Source: Bombardia bombarda
Taxonomy: Eukaryota > Ascomycota > Sordariomycetes > Sordariales > Lasiosphaeriaceae
Assembly (NCBI GenBank): GCA_030512295.1
Contig: JAULSR010000001.1
Location: 9,075,001 to 9,139,000 of the forward strand
Direction of reading: 5' to 3'
DNA length: 64,000 nt
The position numbers and the translations under genes were made by a program. Positions 45,329 through 53,676 of the stretch are shown piece by piece. How positions within the stretch are numbered: the stretch's first letter is position 1; each line of letters begins with the position of its first letter. The notes beneath the pieces are model-generated. The model saw only the letters and a program-made list of their open reading frames with translations, was not told where the DNA came from and made no database searches.

Positions 45329-45897
45329 CGGCCAGCAGAAAAAAGCGGCCAGCAGACGAGAGCGGCCAGCAGACGAGAGCGGCCAGCAGACGAGAGCGGC
45401 CAGCAGACGAGAGCTGCTAGCAGACGAGAGCTGCTAGCAGACGAGAGCGGCCAGCAGACGAGAGCGGCCAGCAGACGAGAGCGGCCAGCAGAAAAAAGCT
45501 GCTAGCAGACGAGAGCGGCCAGCAGACGAGAGCGGCCAGCAGACGAGAGCGGCCAGCAGAAAAAAGCTGCTAGCAGACGAGAGCGGCCAGCAGACGAGAG
45601 CGGCCAGCAGACGAGAGCGGCCAGCAGAAAAAAGCTGCTAGCAGACGAGAGCGGCCAGCAGACGAGAGCGGCCAGCAGACGAGAGCGGCCAGCAGAAAAA
45701 AGCTGCTAGCAGACGAGAGCGGCCAGCAGACGAGAGCGGCCAGCAGACGAGAGCGGCCAGCAGACGAGAGCGGCTAGCAGAAAAGAGCGGCCAGCAGAAA
45801 AGAAGCGGCCAGCAGAAAAAAGCTGCTCGCAGAAAAGAGCGGCCAGCAGACGAAAGCTGCCAGCAGAAAAACGGCTGGCAGAAAAAAGCGGTCAACA
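45329..45897. repeat. 17-bp minisatellite of about 33 units with a 68-bp superrepeat
   Basis: Unit CGGCCAGCAGACGAGAG with variants CTGCTAGCAG... and ...CAGAAAAAAG. The AAAAAAGCTGCTAG variant recurs at 45492, 45560, 45628 and 45696, exactly 68 bp apart, so blocks of four units were amplified together. No unit has a minus-strand stop, hence a 200-codon artificial open frame. Confidence 0.94.
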
Positions 45898-45937
45898 GGA
45901 AAAATCTCTCTGTACACCCCTGCAACCCCAGCACGTG

Positions 45938-46105
45938 GCGACTCGGCGTAAAATGACCACACATTTTACGATACACCTGCCTCCACGTAACCGCACGTAA
46001 CTGCACGTCACAGCATCGCTGTACTCCCAGCACATCTCTGCACGCCCTTGCACCTCTTAGCATGACCAAGATGAGGCGACTGGGCGTAAAACGAGCACAC
46101 ATACG
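45938..46105. repeat. Diverged direct duplication, 137 bp apart
   Basis: GGCGACTCGGCGTAAAATGA at 45938 and GGCGACTGGGCGTAAAACGA at 46075, each followed by ACACAT and further on by CTGCACGTCACAGCA. The surroundings to 46260 are rich in GCATGTCGCTGCA-type units. No gene seen between 45898 and 46597. Confidence 0.7.
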
Positions 46106-46597
46106 CAACGAGCCTGGACGTAGCTGCACGTCACAGCACGCCGCTGTACGCCGGGCACTTCTTTGTACGCCCCGCACGCCGCTGCATGCCGCATGTCGCT
46201 GCACACCCCAACGTGTTCCTGCATGTCGCTGCATGTCGCTGCATATCCTTGCAGTGTCTTCCTCGTACAGCATCCTCGTTCCAAGAACCGATGACCAGGC
46301 ATAGACCGTAGACGCTCGTCACGTTTTCATCTAAATCCAAAACACCAGAGTCTATTGCGCACCAGCTACCTGCTCCAAACTCGCAGAGATCGCAGTCCAG
46401 TCCAGTTCAGCGGTGAGTCTATGGTGCCGAATCAAGCTTTCTGCGACTGGTTCGAGAATCTGACATATCGCCGTAGTCGCCAGGTCTCCCCTTATTTCCC
46501 TGAGGAGCCGTTTTAATGCTTCGTGATCTTTGCTAGACGTGCTGTTACTAGATCATCTGTCAGCGACACCGTGAGTAGCTCTCTGTTGGACTTCGCC

Positions 46598-47731
46598 CTA
46601 CATGATCCCAATAGCCCTCGGCGAAGCAGCTAAAATATACCCTACTCCCACCCCTGGGATCTTGACGCCATCTTCATCATACCCTCGTATAGGGATGGCC
46701 CACCGTCGGGCAAATTGGAGGTCGCGCTTTAATTCCTTTTGGTACGTTTTCTGATCATGGGGCCTGACGTCTGGAAAAATATATTGTATGTATTCTCTGT
46801 GAGCCATGTTTTTAGTACTGTCGCCACGTCTCCGACAACTCCGATTCTGGAGCTCTTCCGCAAACTCTTCATAGCATTGTAATGTTCGATACTCCGCAAT
46901 GGTTCGACGCCATGGGTTTAAATCATGTGCCTTTTCCAAACTACGCAAGATAATATGGTACCCCCGCCGTTGCAGGTACGGCTGACTGAAATCCATGGGC
47001 GACTGGAAAGTTTCATGGGTTTCTGTCTTGAAAAGTCCACTGAGTCTCAATGAGTCCCAGTATTTGCCGAGAAAATCAACGAGGTCATTCCTGAAAAGGT
47101 TTGTAAGGCGCTTCACCAGTTTGGGGGACTTTAGGCGCCGGCCACAGCGTTCGCAAAGGGGAGAGCTATCCTTGGGAGGCGGGTCCAGACCTCGGCCCTC
47201 AGATAGCTCGCTAACCCGTTCATCGAGGAGAGGCTTGTCTAAGCCTGGCCAATCAGCACCATCGTCCAGTTCCTCATCGTCCAGTTCCTCGCCAACCAGA
47301 TTTAGCCAGTCCATGGGATCGCCGCCGTCGGAGGGTTCCGGATTCTCGGAAGGCAGAATTAGCCCGCTCATCGGTTCCTGGCTAGGTTCACATGGCGAAT
47401 TTGGACTCGAGATTGCCCATGTTCCCGGTCCAGAAAAGTTGCCTATGTTAGTATCTCCAGAGTACATGTTGCCGACGCCATTTCCATCAGTCATGTAGCC
47501 TTGGGGATCGACGAGGTCGAGATAAGGTGGTGGGGTCAGAGTGCTACTTGAGGCAGCATTCTTGGGATAGAGGCAAGCATTTCCAGCAGAAGACGGTGAA
47601 TGAACAAGGTCGACTCCGAAATGCCTCTCAGAAATGGATTTCACAAACCGCTTTGCGTCATCCCTACCGGCAGCGAAGAGAAGCGCTTGGAAAAGATCGT
47701 CAAGCTTTGCTTCCAGTTCCACAATATCCAT
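46598..47731 (-). CDS. Hypothetical protein, 377 aa
   Basis: First in-frame ATG at 47731 (ATGGATATTGTGG). The frame is open to 47764 without an earlier ATG. The N-terminal half is acidic and disordered (serine/proline, DDEELDDGADW). A CERCGRRLKSPKL motif sits mid-protein. The C-terminal 170 residues look folded (FRNDLVDFLGKYWDSLRLSGLF ... YHIILRSLEKAHDLNPWRRTIAEY). No known family. A TATA box (CCATATAAG) and a 20 bp palindrome lie 55-90 bp upstream. An out-of-frame ATG at about 47741 precedes the start and could reduce translation. Confidence 0.6.
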   Translation of the reverse strand: MDIVELEAKLDDLFQALLFAAGRDDAKRFVKSISERHFGVDLVHSPSSAGNACLYPKNAASSSTLTPPPYLDLVDPQGYMTDGNGVGNMYSGDTNIGNFSGPGTWAISSPNSPCEPSQEPMSGLILPSENPEPSDGGDPMDWLNLVGEELDDEELDDGADWPGLDKPLLDERVSELSEGRGLDPPPKDSSPLCERCGRRLKSPKLVKRLTNLFRNDLVDFLGKYWDSLRLSGLFKTETHETFQSPMDFSQPYLQRRGYHIILRSLEKAHDLNPWRRTIAEYRTLQCYEEFAEELQNRSCRRRGDSTKNMAHREYIQYIFPDVRPHDQKTYQKELKRDLQFARRWAIPIRGYDEDGVKIPGVGVGYILAASPRAIGIM

Positions 47732-47784
47732 TTGGACGTTGGCATCGTTAGAGAGTGATGGCAACTGCCAGGAATTGGAAAGGG

Positions 47785-47819
47785 CTTATATGGCCTATTT
47801 GCGAACTCTGGAGTTCGCA
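47785..47819 (-). promoter_or_regulatory. TATA box with an adjacent perfect 20-bp palindrome
   Basis: TATAAG at 47785-47790 (minus strand), with TGCGAACTC-TG-GAGTTCGCA at 47800-47819 ten bases further upstream. Perfect 9 bp arms beside a promoter suggest an operator for a dimeric regulator. Confidence 0.5.
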
Positions 47820-48242
47820 TATACGTCATCTGGACAACCAACGGACCGCCCCAACCCCAGAAATAGACGTTCTACTGCAAGGGGGCGGCGTAACTTGAGG
47901 CGCAATGGTATTCGTCGCTTGTTTGGACCAATGACATTGCAGATCGCTGTGGATATTTGATGTTACATACCATTTGCCTTATCCCTCCCACCTGGACGCA
48001 TCATTAGAAGATTTCGGCTGATCATTCTCCTTTCTAGACGCCGCGCTCGCGGAGGCAACGCGAGAGGGCTGGTGTTGGAGGGGGAGGTGAAGGCCACCAA
48101 GTCATGGCCTCAATGCTGCAGCCGCTGACCAATTTGAAGTGGTAGGGCTCAACATGCGGCTTATTTTAAACTCGGGGCCCGCGGCTTAGCTCCATACTTT
48201 TCAGAGTTGAGAGGGCGAATGACAACCATGTGCCCTACTCCT

Positions 48243-48406
48243 CAGTCGGCAGCGTGGTGGTCTGGAGTCGGCAGTGCGCGGTGCCTGGAACGCAGGTGTG
48301 ATGGTGGGGTTGTTGTGGAGGGCGCAGCGCTGGGTGAGCTATGTTGTCGGCGCTAAAAATAGCCGGCCAAAAAACCTTTTTCAACGCGCTTCCCAGCGCC
48401 TCGGGG
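48243..48406. repeat. Dispersed repeat R1, copy a
   Basis: About 165 bp nearly identical to 50214-50384 (both contain AGTCGGCAGTGCGCGGTGCC and GGCCAAAAAACCTTTTTCAA). No terminal repeats were recognised. Confidence 0.85.
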
Positions 48407-48450
48407 CACATGAAGAACCACGTGCGCGAGTAAGCGGCCACTTCCGGCAG

Positions 48451-48816
48451 TTAAGCTTTTGTTTGGCTTTCGCGCCCTTCAACCGCGGTATGTGGATCCA
48501 GGACGGGCGTTTGGTCCAATGCTGGAACGTCATCGCTAGAAATAGCATGTCGTTTCCCATGGTCGTCCCGCGGTGTCCTGGCGGCCGTTGAACTGTGGAT
48601 CTCAAGTAGCCGAGTTGCTTCGCTGATGCTCTTCAGGGTATCGGACATAGGGTCGGAATGGTGGACGTCCGTCCGAGTTCTTGCGACCGATGGAGTCTCC
48701 CGGCTGGACTTCGAGGCAGCCTTTGCCTGCTTAAGCCTTCCCCGCAAGCCCTCAACTCTGCTTGTAATATCATCGAATATTGTAGTCTCATGACGGAGAA
48801 GGCTGGCGGCTTCCAT
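48451..48816 (-). CDS. Hypothetical coiled-coil protein, possibly partial
   Basis: 121 aa from ATG 48816. An amphipathic helix (IFDDITSRVEGLRGRLKQAKAASKS) is followed by a polar tail. The frame is open upstream to 48897 without an ATG, so an earlier exon is possible. It lies between R1 copy a and an uncharacterised stretch. No family recognised. Confidence 0.3.
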   Translation of the reverse strand: MEAASLLRHETTIFDDITSRVEGLRGRLKQAKAASKSSRETPSVARTRTDVHHSDPMSDTLKSISEATRLLEIHSSTAARTPRDDHGKRHAISSDDVPALDQTPVLDPHTAVEGRESQTKA

Positions 48817-48898
48817 GTCCGTCGAGCGCGTGGGAATATGGGCACGACTGAACAGCGTGTTAAGCCGGGAGACAGGCGTGGAGGACGGAGAGCACACA

Positions 48899-49420
48899 CT
48901 GAATCAACCCACTGTCAACTGGGCTAACCGACCCGGTGGGTTGGCAACCTACCCTTCGCCGGTGCCATTTCGCCCGTTCGCCCATGAACACACACCCAGG
49001 TCGCAGAGTTCAGAAAGGTCATCGACGCCGGCATAAAATCGCCGTCTGCGCCAGTGTTGCGCTTGAGCCACAGCAGTGGTTGTATTTTGCCCGACCATAT
49101 GAACCGATCCAATAACGCGCAATAGATCCCAAGATTTCTCTGTTTCCAAGCAGGTGGCATGCCGTAAAAGAATCCATCGTCATTCTTTCGTCTCCATACT
49201 CGGTTACCATGTATACCGATGTGTGCCGGCCGTAAACGAACTCAGTCTACGTTGCCCCTTTTCATCGAATGTAGCACAAGAGAGGCAACGCCCTCCCTCC
49301 CACCTCGTCTCTCGCCCCCTAGCCCGGTTGCTCCATGTAAGATGGTTGATAACGACTATCCGATGTGCTAGAGCTGCCATGCAATGTGCTAGAAGCAAAA
49401 CACCTCACATATCCTGCCGC
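48899..49420. other. Stretch without a supported gene
   Basis: Overlapping open frames on both strands, none with a motif. On the minus strand 48949-49149 reads TTAVAQAQHWRRRRFYAGVDDLSEL, which may be a gene remnant. Confidence 0.25.
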
Positions 49421-49837
49421 TCACTTCTTCCCATACCCGCTGCGCTTCGACTTGTCCTTAACATCGCCGCTACCTATCGTCTCCTTTGCCGCCGCTTTGG
49501 GCTCAGAGATATCTTTGTTCGCCGGGCTAAACTCCAATGGGTTTCCATCTACACCCTTCCCCGCTGTCTCCTGTTCCTCCTTTGGATTGGTCTTGTTCGG
49601 GTCGAAGGCTGCCTCGTCCTGGGCAGCGGTCCACTGGTCATCACCGCTTTCTGTGTACTCTTGTCTTTGAGGCTTGAGAGACTCACGGCCTTGATTGTCT
49701 TTGAATGGTTGGTGTAACGGAGCTGTCGGGTGGTGGTGGCGGATAATGATAGGTATTAGGCCGGTTGCCCTTCCCACGGCTCCGCCGCGCCACTGAAGGC
49801 ATTGCTTTGCGAATTTAATGCGTAGAGCTTCAACCAT
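49421..49837 (-). CDS. Small fungal protein, probably mitochondrial
   Basis: 138 aa from ATG 49837. The N-terminus is basic and lacks acidic residues (MVEALRIKFAKQCLQWRGGAVGRATG), as in mitochondrial presequences. The rest is polar: LKPQRQEYTESGDD, then FDPNKTNPKEE, then NPLEFSPANKDISEP. This LKPxRxEYxxSG / FDPxxTxPExE / NPLExSPAN pattern recurs in small conserved fungal proteins of unknown function (from memory). No intron needed. The plus strand carries a long antisense frame, considered a shadow. Confidence 0.55.
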   Translation of the reverse strand: MVEALRIKFAKQCLQWRGGAVGRATGLIPIIIRHHHPTAPLHQPFKDNQGRESLKPQRQEYTESGDDQWTAAQDEAAFDPNKTNPKEEQETAGKGVDGNPLEFSPANKDISEPKAAAKETIGSGDVKDKSKRSGYGKK

Positions 49838-50101
49838 GATTGAATTGAGTTGTAGAAGATTCGTAGTCAATGGCAAAGAAGTGTAGAGTTCCCCGTGAGA
49901 ACAGCAGAGGCATTTTGCGCATCGATAGGTCCTGACGTCATACTCACGATCCCACGTTGGTACTAAGACGAACTACGTCTCCACCACGGCTTTCCATGAC
50001 GTCACCGACGCGCATCCCCACCTCGCCGCACGACCTTCAAGAAGGCCAAACACTGATATACTAGCGCGGAACCCAGAGGCAATAGAGAATAGAGGGCATC
50101 G

Positions 50102-50213
50102 TCTTGGCAGTTTTTAACACCCAACATCACCAGTACTCTGAGCGCCAATATAGAACATTGTCAAGGATTTACATACATACAGTACTGCCATCTTGGAAGG
50201 AGTGGAAGATACC
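50102..50213. repeat. Dispersed repeat R2, copy a
   Basis: About 110 bp matching 53320-53421 (TCTTGGCAGTTTTT, CATACTGCCATCTTGGAAGG shared, with small indels). It ends exactly where R1 copy b starts. Confidence 0.8.
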
Positions 50214-50384
50214 CAGTCAGCAGCTTGGTGGCCTAGAGTCGGCAGTGCGCGGTGCCTGAGACGCAGGTGATGGTGGGGTGTTGTGGAGGGCGCAGCGCTG
50301 GGTGAGCTATGTTGTGGGCGCTAAAAATAGCTGGCCAAAAAACCTTTTTCAATCCGTGTCAGACGCGCTTCCAGCGCCTCGGGG
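50214..50384. repeat. Dispersed repeat R1, copy b
   Basis: Partner of 48243-48406, with an insertion of about 10 bp near position 50355. Abuts R2 copy a at 50213. Confidence 0.85.
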
Positions 50385-50547
50385 TCGTCTTCAGTCTGGG
50401 CTCCGAAGGTGGCGGCTGTCTACTGTCTAGGCCGCTATGGCATTCAGGGCGGCAGCGCAGCATGGCCGGACATTGCGTTAGGCGAGGGCTGGGGATCATG
50501 TACTGTAGAGGCGGGAATGCGGGAGTAGGGCTGTATGAAGGTGGAAG

Positions 50548-50800
50548 TAGCTTCACCTCCCCCACACCTAGGCCGCTGGTGGCTTCACCTCCTCCACACC
50601 TAGACCGTTGGCGGCCTAGGTGTGGAGGAGGTGAAGCCAACTGAAGCCACCAGCGGCTTAGGTGTGGAGCCACCAGTGGTCAATTGTGGGGTGAAGCCCA
50701 ACTGAAGCCACCAGCGGCCTAGGCCTGGCCGCTGGTAGTTTCAGGTGGCTTCGCCTCTTCCACACCTAGGCCACTGGTGGCTTCCTCTACACCTCAGTTC
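50548..50800. repeat. Palindrome-rich repeat cluster with a 23-bp perfect hairpin
   Basis: Variants of GGCTTCACCTCCTCCACACC and its inverse alternate five or six times. The strongest hairpin has 23 bp perfect arms at 50581-50603 and 50616-50638 with a 12-base loop. CCACCAGCGGCCTAGG-type units recur between them. No gene. Confidence 0.85.
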
Positions 50801-51053
50801 TGGACCAGGATGCACCGAGACTGGTCCTTGGACTGGCCGAGACGGTCCAAGGCCCAACATAAATCAGCTTGTGCCCGCCACCAGTTCGCGGACATCGCCC
50901 GAGAAAGGCACCAGCCAGACACCGAACGACTGCAGCCGCCAGCCGGCTGTGCGCCGCCGGCCAGGTCTACCGTGTGGGAGATCGCCGGGGCCTGTGCCGG
51001 AAACGCTGGCTGCGAGCTTATTCAAAATCTGAGAATTGGAAGCGTCCGGGTTT

Positions 51054-51874
51054 CTAGGATCTGGTTGTTCCCAAGATCTGGCTGCTGCCGACCAATAGAG
51101 CCTCGGGCCCAGAGTCCCAGGACGCGACAACCATCGCCGACGAAGCGAAGAGCGTCAACTGTTCCGACTCGATCAGCTTATCCAGCTGACCTCTTAGGGA
51201 TCGAATAAAGGCGATTCTCGGCAAAGTATCAAGATCAGAGATGTGGATCTTGCTAAAGGTCAAGTTTGTATTAGCTCTGTCATGTGCGGAAGCCAGTGGA
51301 AGAGTTGGGGCTCGCACAGAGTCTGGAGAATACCTGCGAGGGGGGCGGGCAACGATGAATCCCGAGGACTGTCGGCAGGAGAGATCGCAGGCGCTGCGAG
51401 CGCGAGGTCCTGGACCGCAGTGTTGGCGTTGGCTTGAGATAGCTGCAGAGTATTTCCATACTGGATAAAGCGGACGAGTTGCTCGATGTCGGTGAGCCGG
51501 TCAGCAGATCTTATCCGGCTGAGACTCGCCCTTAATTCCGGCTCGGGGAGCGAGGAGAGAAGGTCGAACAGCTCGGTGAAGAGCGCAACCCGGGTCTGGA
51601 GCTCATCGTTCTTCCGCTTGAGCAATTCGGTGCGTGAGACGCCAGGTTCGCTGGCGTATTCACAATCCCGGTTGCTGACTTTGCACGTTGAGCAGGCCGG
51701 ACGCCGCCCGTTGCACCTGGTCTTTCGCCTGCGACAAGCCTCGCAGGCCATCTGGGTTTTCCGGGTCTGTCGGGACTTCTTAGCAAGGCCCAGTCCTAAC
51801 AGTGGACCGGGGGCGTTGGAGGAGTCGTGTTCGTTGTTGCCTCGGGCAGGGCGAAGCTCGCGAAATGATCGCAT
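51054..51874 (-). CDS. Short Zn(II)2Cys6 transcription regulator
   Basis: Two exons, 51318-51874 and 51054-51252, with a 65 bp intron (GTGCGA donor, CTTGACC branch-like site) give 251 aa. The binuclear cluster ACEACRRRKTRCNGRRPACSTC...C has cysteines 44, 47, 54, 61, 64 and 71, which is the fungal GAL4-type spacing, followed by a coiled-coil-like linker (ELLKRKNDELQTRVALFTELFDLL) for dimerisation. The usual large fungal regulatory domain is missing, so this is a short form and could act as a local or dominant-negative regulator. If the intron is not removed the protein ends at 51260 (204 aa). Confidence 0.8.
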
Positions 51875-51957
51875 TGTTTCGTCATCAATCCATATGCATG
51901 GTGACTGAGAGTATCGAGTTTGGAAGACTTTTGGACTGCAATGTCCTGGTTCTCTAG

Positions 51958-52275
51958 TCACCTCTTCGCTTTGGGAATCTGTTGGGGCGGCGTGATATGC
52001 CTCTTTCTGAGACTTATCTCCCCACGTGGCTTAGGACGGCTTCGGCTATGCCCTGCTTGCAGCGGGGAGCGAGGGACATCATTGGACCATTTCCGGTAGG
52101 GCTCAATGCGGGGCAATTGACGGCAGGGGCCGCAAAGTCTTTTGTTTTGGTTTCGCTGCCCGGCTGGGTCGTTTTGGTCGCAGAGGACACAAAAGCGGCC
52201 GTCAAAGTCGAATAAGGGGTCGCACTATCGAGGGTTGTCCGCCATGTCGGGATTGGAAGGAAGGAAGGCCGCCAT
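51958..52275 (-). pseudogene. Cysteine-rich small frame with one stop
   Basis: From ATG 52275 the frame runs 105 codons with a single TAG at codon 17 (52225-52227). After the stop it reads CDPLFDFDGRFCVLCDQ ... RLCGPCRQLPRIEPYRKW, a zinc-ribbon-like pair of CxxC motifs. It ends just upstream of the Zn2Cys6 gene on the same strand. It could be a decayed gene or a mis-joined first exon. Confidence 0.25.
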
Positions 52276-52786
52276 CGTCGGGGAACGCAGCGGCGAAGAT
52301 ACCTGGACATTTCAGCGGTTTCCTTGATGGGCTTGATGCGTTATTCGGCTGCTGGGAGTCTTACCACGGTGAAAGCCCACAATTTCGCGATCAAGTCGAG
52401 AATAGGCGGACTACTTAAGAATTATAGTCGGGGAGTCGGCGTGAGGCGGCACGAAAAAGGAAGCGTAATGCAGGAATTCGGCCCGGTCGACTGGACGTGA
52501 ACACTTGTGCTCGTTCAACAGGAGTAGACAAGCTGTGACACAGGGGGGTCGCAAGAGTTCGCCATTGCGACTTGATGTGTGGTGGACGCGGGCGAACGGC
52601 AGAAACGGACCCGGCGTCATCTTGGGTGTTTGGCTGCCAATCCGTTGTTGTTTCCAGAACAAGAACCCTCTCACGTGCTCATGCACGCTGCTCCGGCCGC
52701 TGGACGGGTCGTCCTCACCGCCACAAATCAGCCACAGGGCGCGCCCGCCTAAGGCGGTTGGTATTTTTGCCTAAGGCGATAAACCC
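52276..52786. other. Intergenic, nothing recognised
   Basis: No frame with motif or promoter support. Confidence 0.3.
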
Positions 52787-53110
52787 TCATCGCCCTGGGG
52801 TGGAAGATGTGGAGTCGACGAGGATAGGGTAGCAGGACAAGGCCCCCCTCCCCAAATCCCTCCGAACCGCTGTGGCAAGTGACTGCAGAAACGGATATGA
52901 GGAATACACATCATCGAGCCTCATGAGCGCCAATGCCCCCAGCAAGGAAGTCCTCGAGCAGGCAGCTTCAAAGTCCATGTCTTCCGACGCTGAGAGTCGC
53001 ACCGCGTCAATGACGTGAAACCACAGGCTTTCAACAGTACACAGGCGCAGGCTCTCTCGGTTGTCTGCTAAACTGATGGAGAAGAAATAATCTGCTAAAC
53101 TGACCTATGG
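52787..53110 (-). pseudogene. Gene fragment, possibly C-terminal part of a fungal regulator
   Basis: An open frame (FFSISLADNRESLRLCTVESLWFHVIDAVRL ... LMRLDDVYSSYPFLQSLA) with protein-like composition and no start. Its 5' part contains a short duplication of CAGTTTAGCAGA. Truncated upstream by the R2 repeat region. Confidence 0.25.
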
Positions 53111-53319
53111 AATACCCAAACCCCCGCCTCGACAACATCCCAGACGCCTCACGACTCGTCACGAGCAATGAGAACTAGTGAGAACGGCACATCATCGGGC
53201 ACTTGTTCCGCCACGCCTGGCACAATCTCCTCGGGTCCACACTCCCTGCCGCCACCCCGTGCCCCACAAAGCGGCAGAGTGGCCCCCGGTTCGGACCGAG
53301 CGCGAAACCGAGGGTCTCC

Positions 53320-53421
53320 TCTTGGCAGTTTTTGACATCCAACATCGCCAGTACGCTCAGCGCCAATGCAGAACCGTTTTCAAGGATACATACTGCCATC
53401 TTGGAAGGAGCGGAAGATACC
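53320..53421. repeat. Dispersed repeat R2, copy b
   Basis: Partner of 50102-50213. Lies 250 bp beyond the AAA gene's 3' end. Confidence 0.8.
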
Positions 53422-53676
53422 TAAAGCTAATGAACACGTATTTACAATCTCGCCTGAACCACCGATCAACTGCAATCAGATGGAAAGAGTGGTGAATACA
53501 ATCTGGATCCCTTGTCTCGTGACACGAACCGAAAAATGAAGACGGGAAAAGAATACGAAATTGGTAAAGAGCCTGAGAAACTTCCAGCTTAGTCTCGTCC
53601 CCGGGTTTCACTGAGCAATTCTGTCCCGGCTTCAAATCGAAACTTAGCTACCCACAACACCACTCGTGACCAGCCG

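Noticed and set aside
45638..46273. 211-codon minus-strand open frame rich in LLAAL/CWPLSSAG
   Set aside because: By-product of the 17-bp minisatellite; no protein-like composition outside it.
49154..49717. 187-codon plus-strand open frame
   Set aside because: Antisense to the better supported small fungal protein at 49421-49837; no motif.
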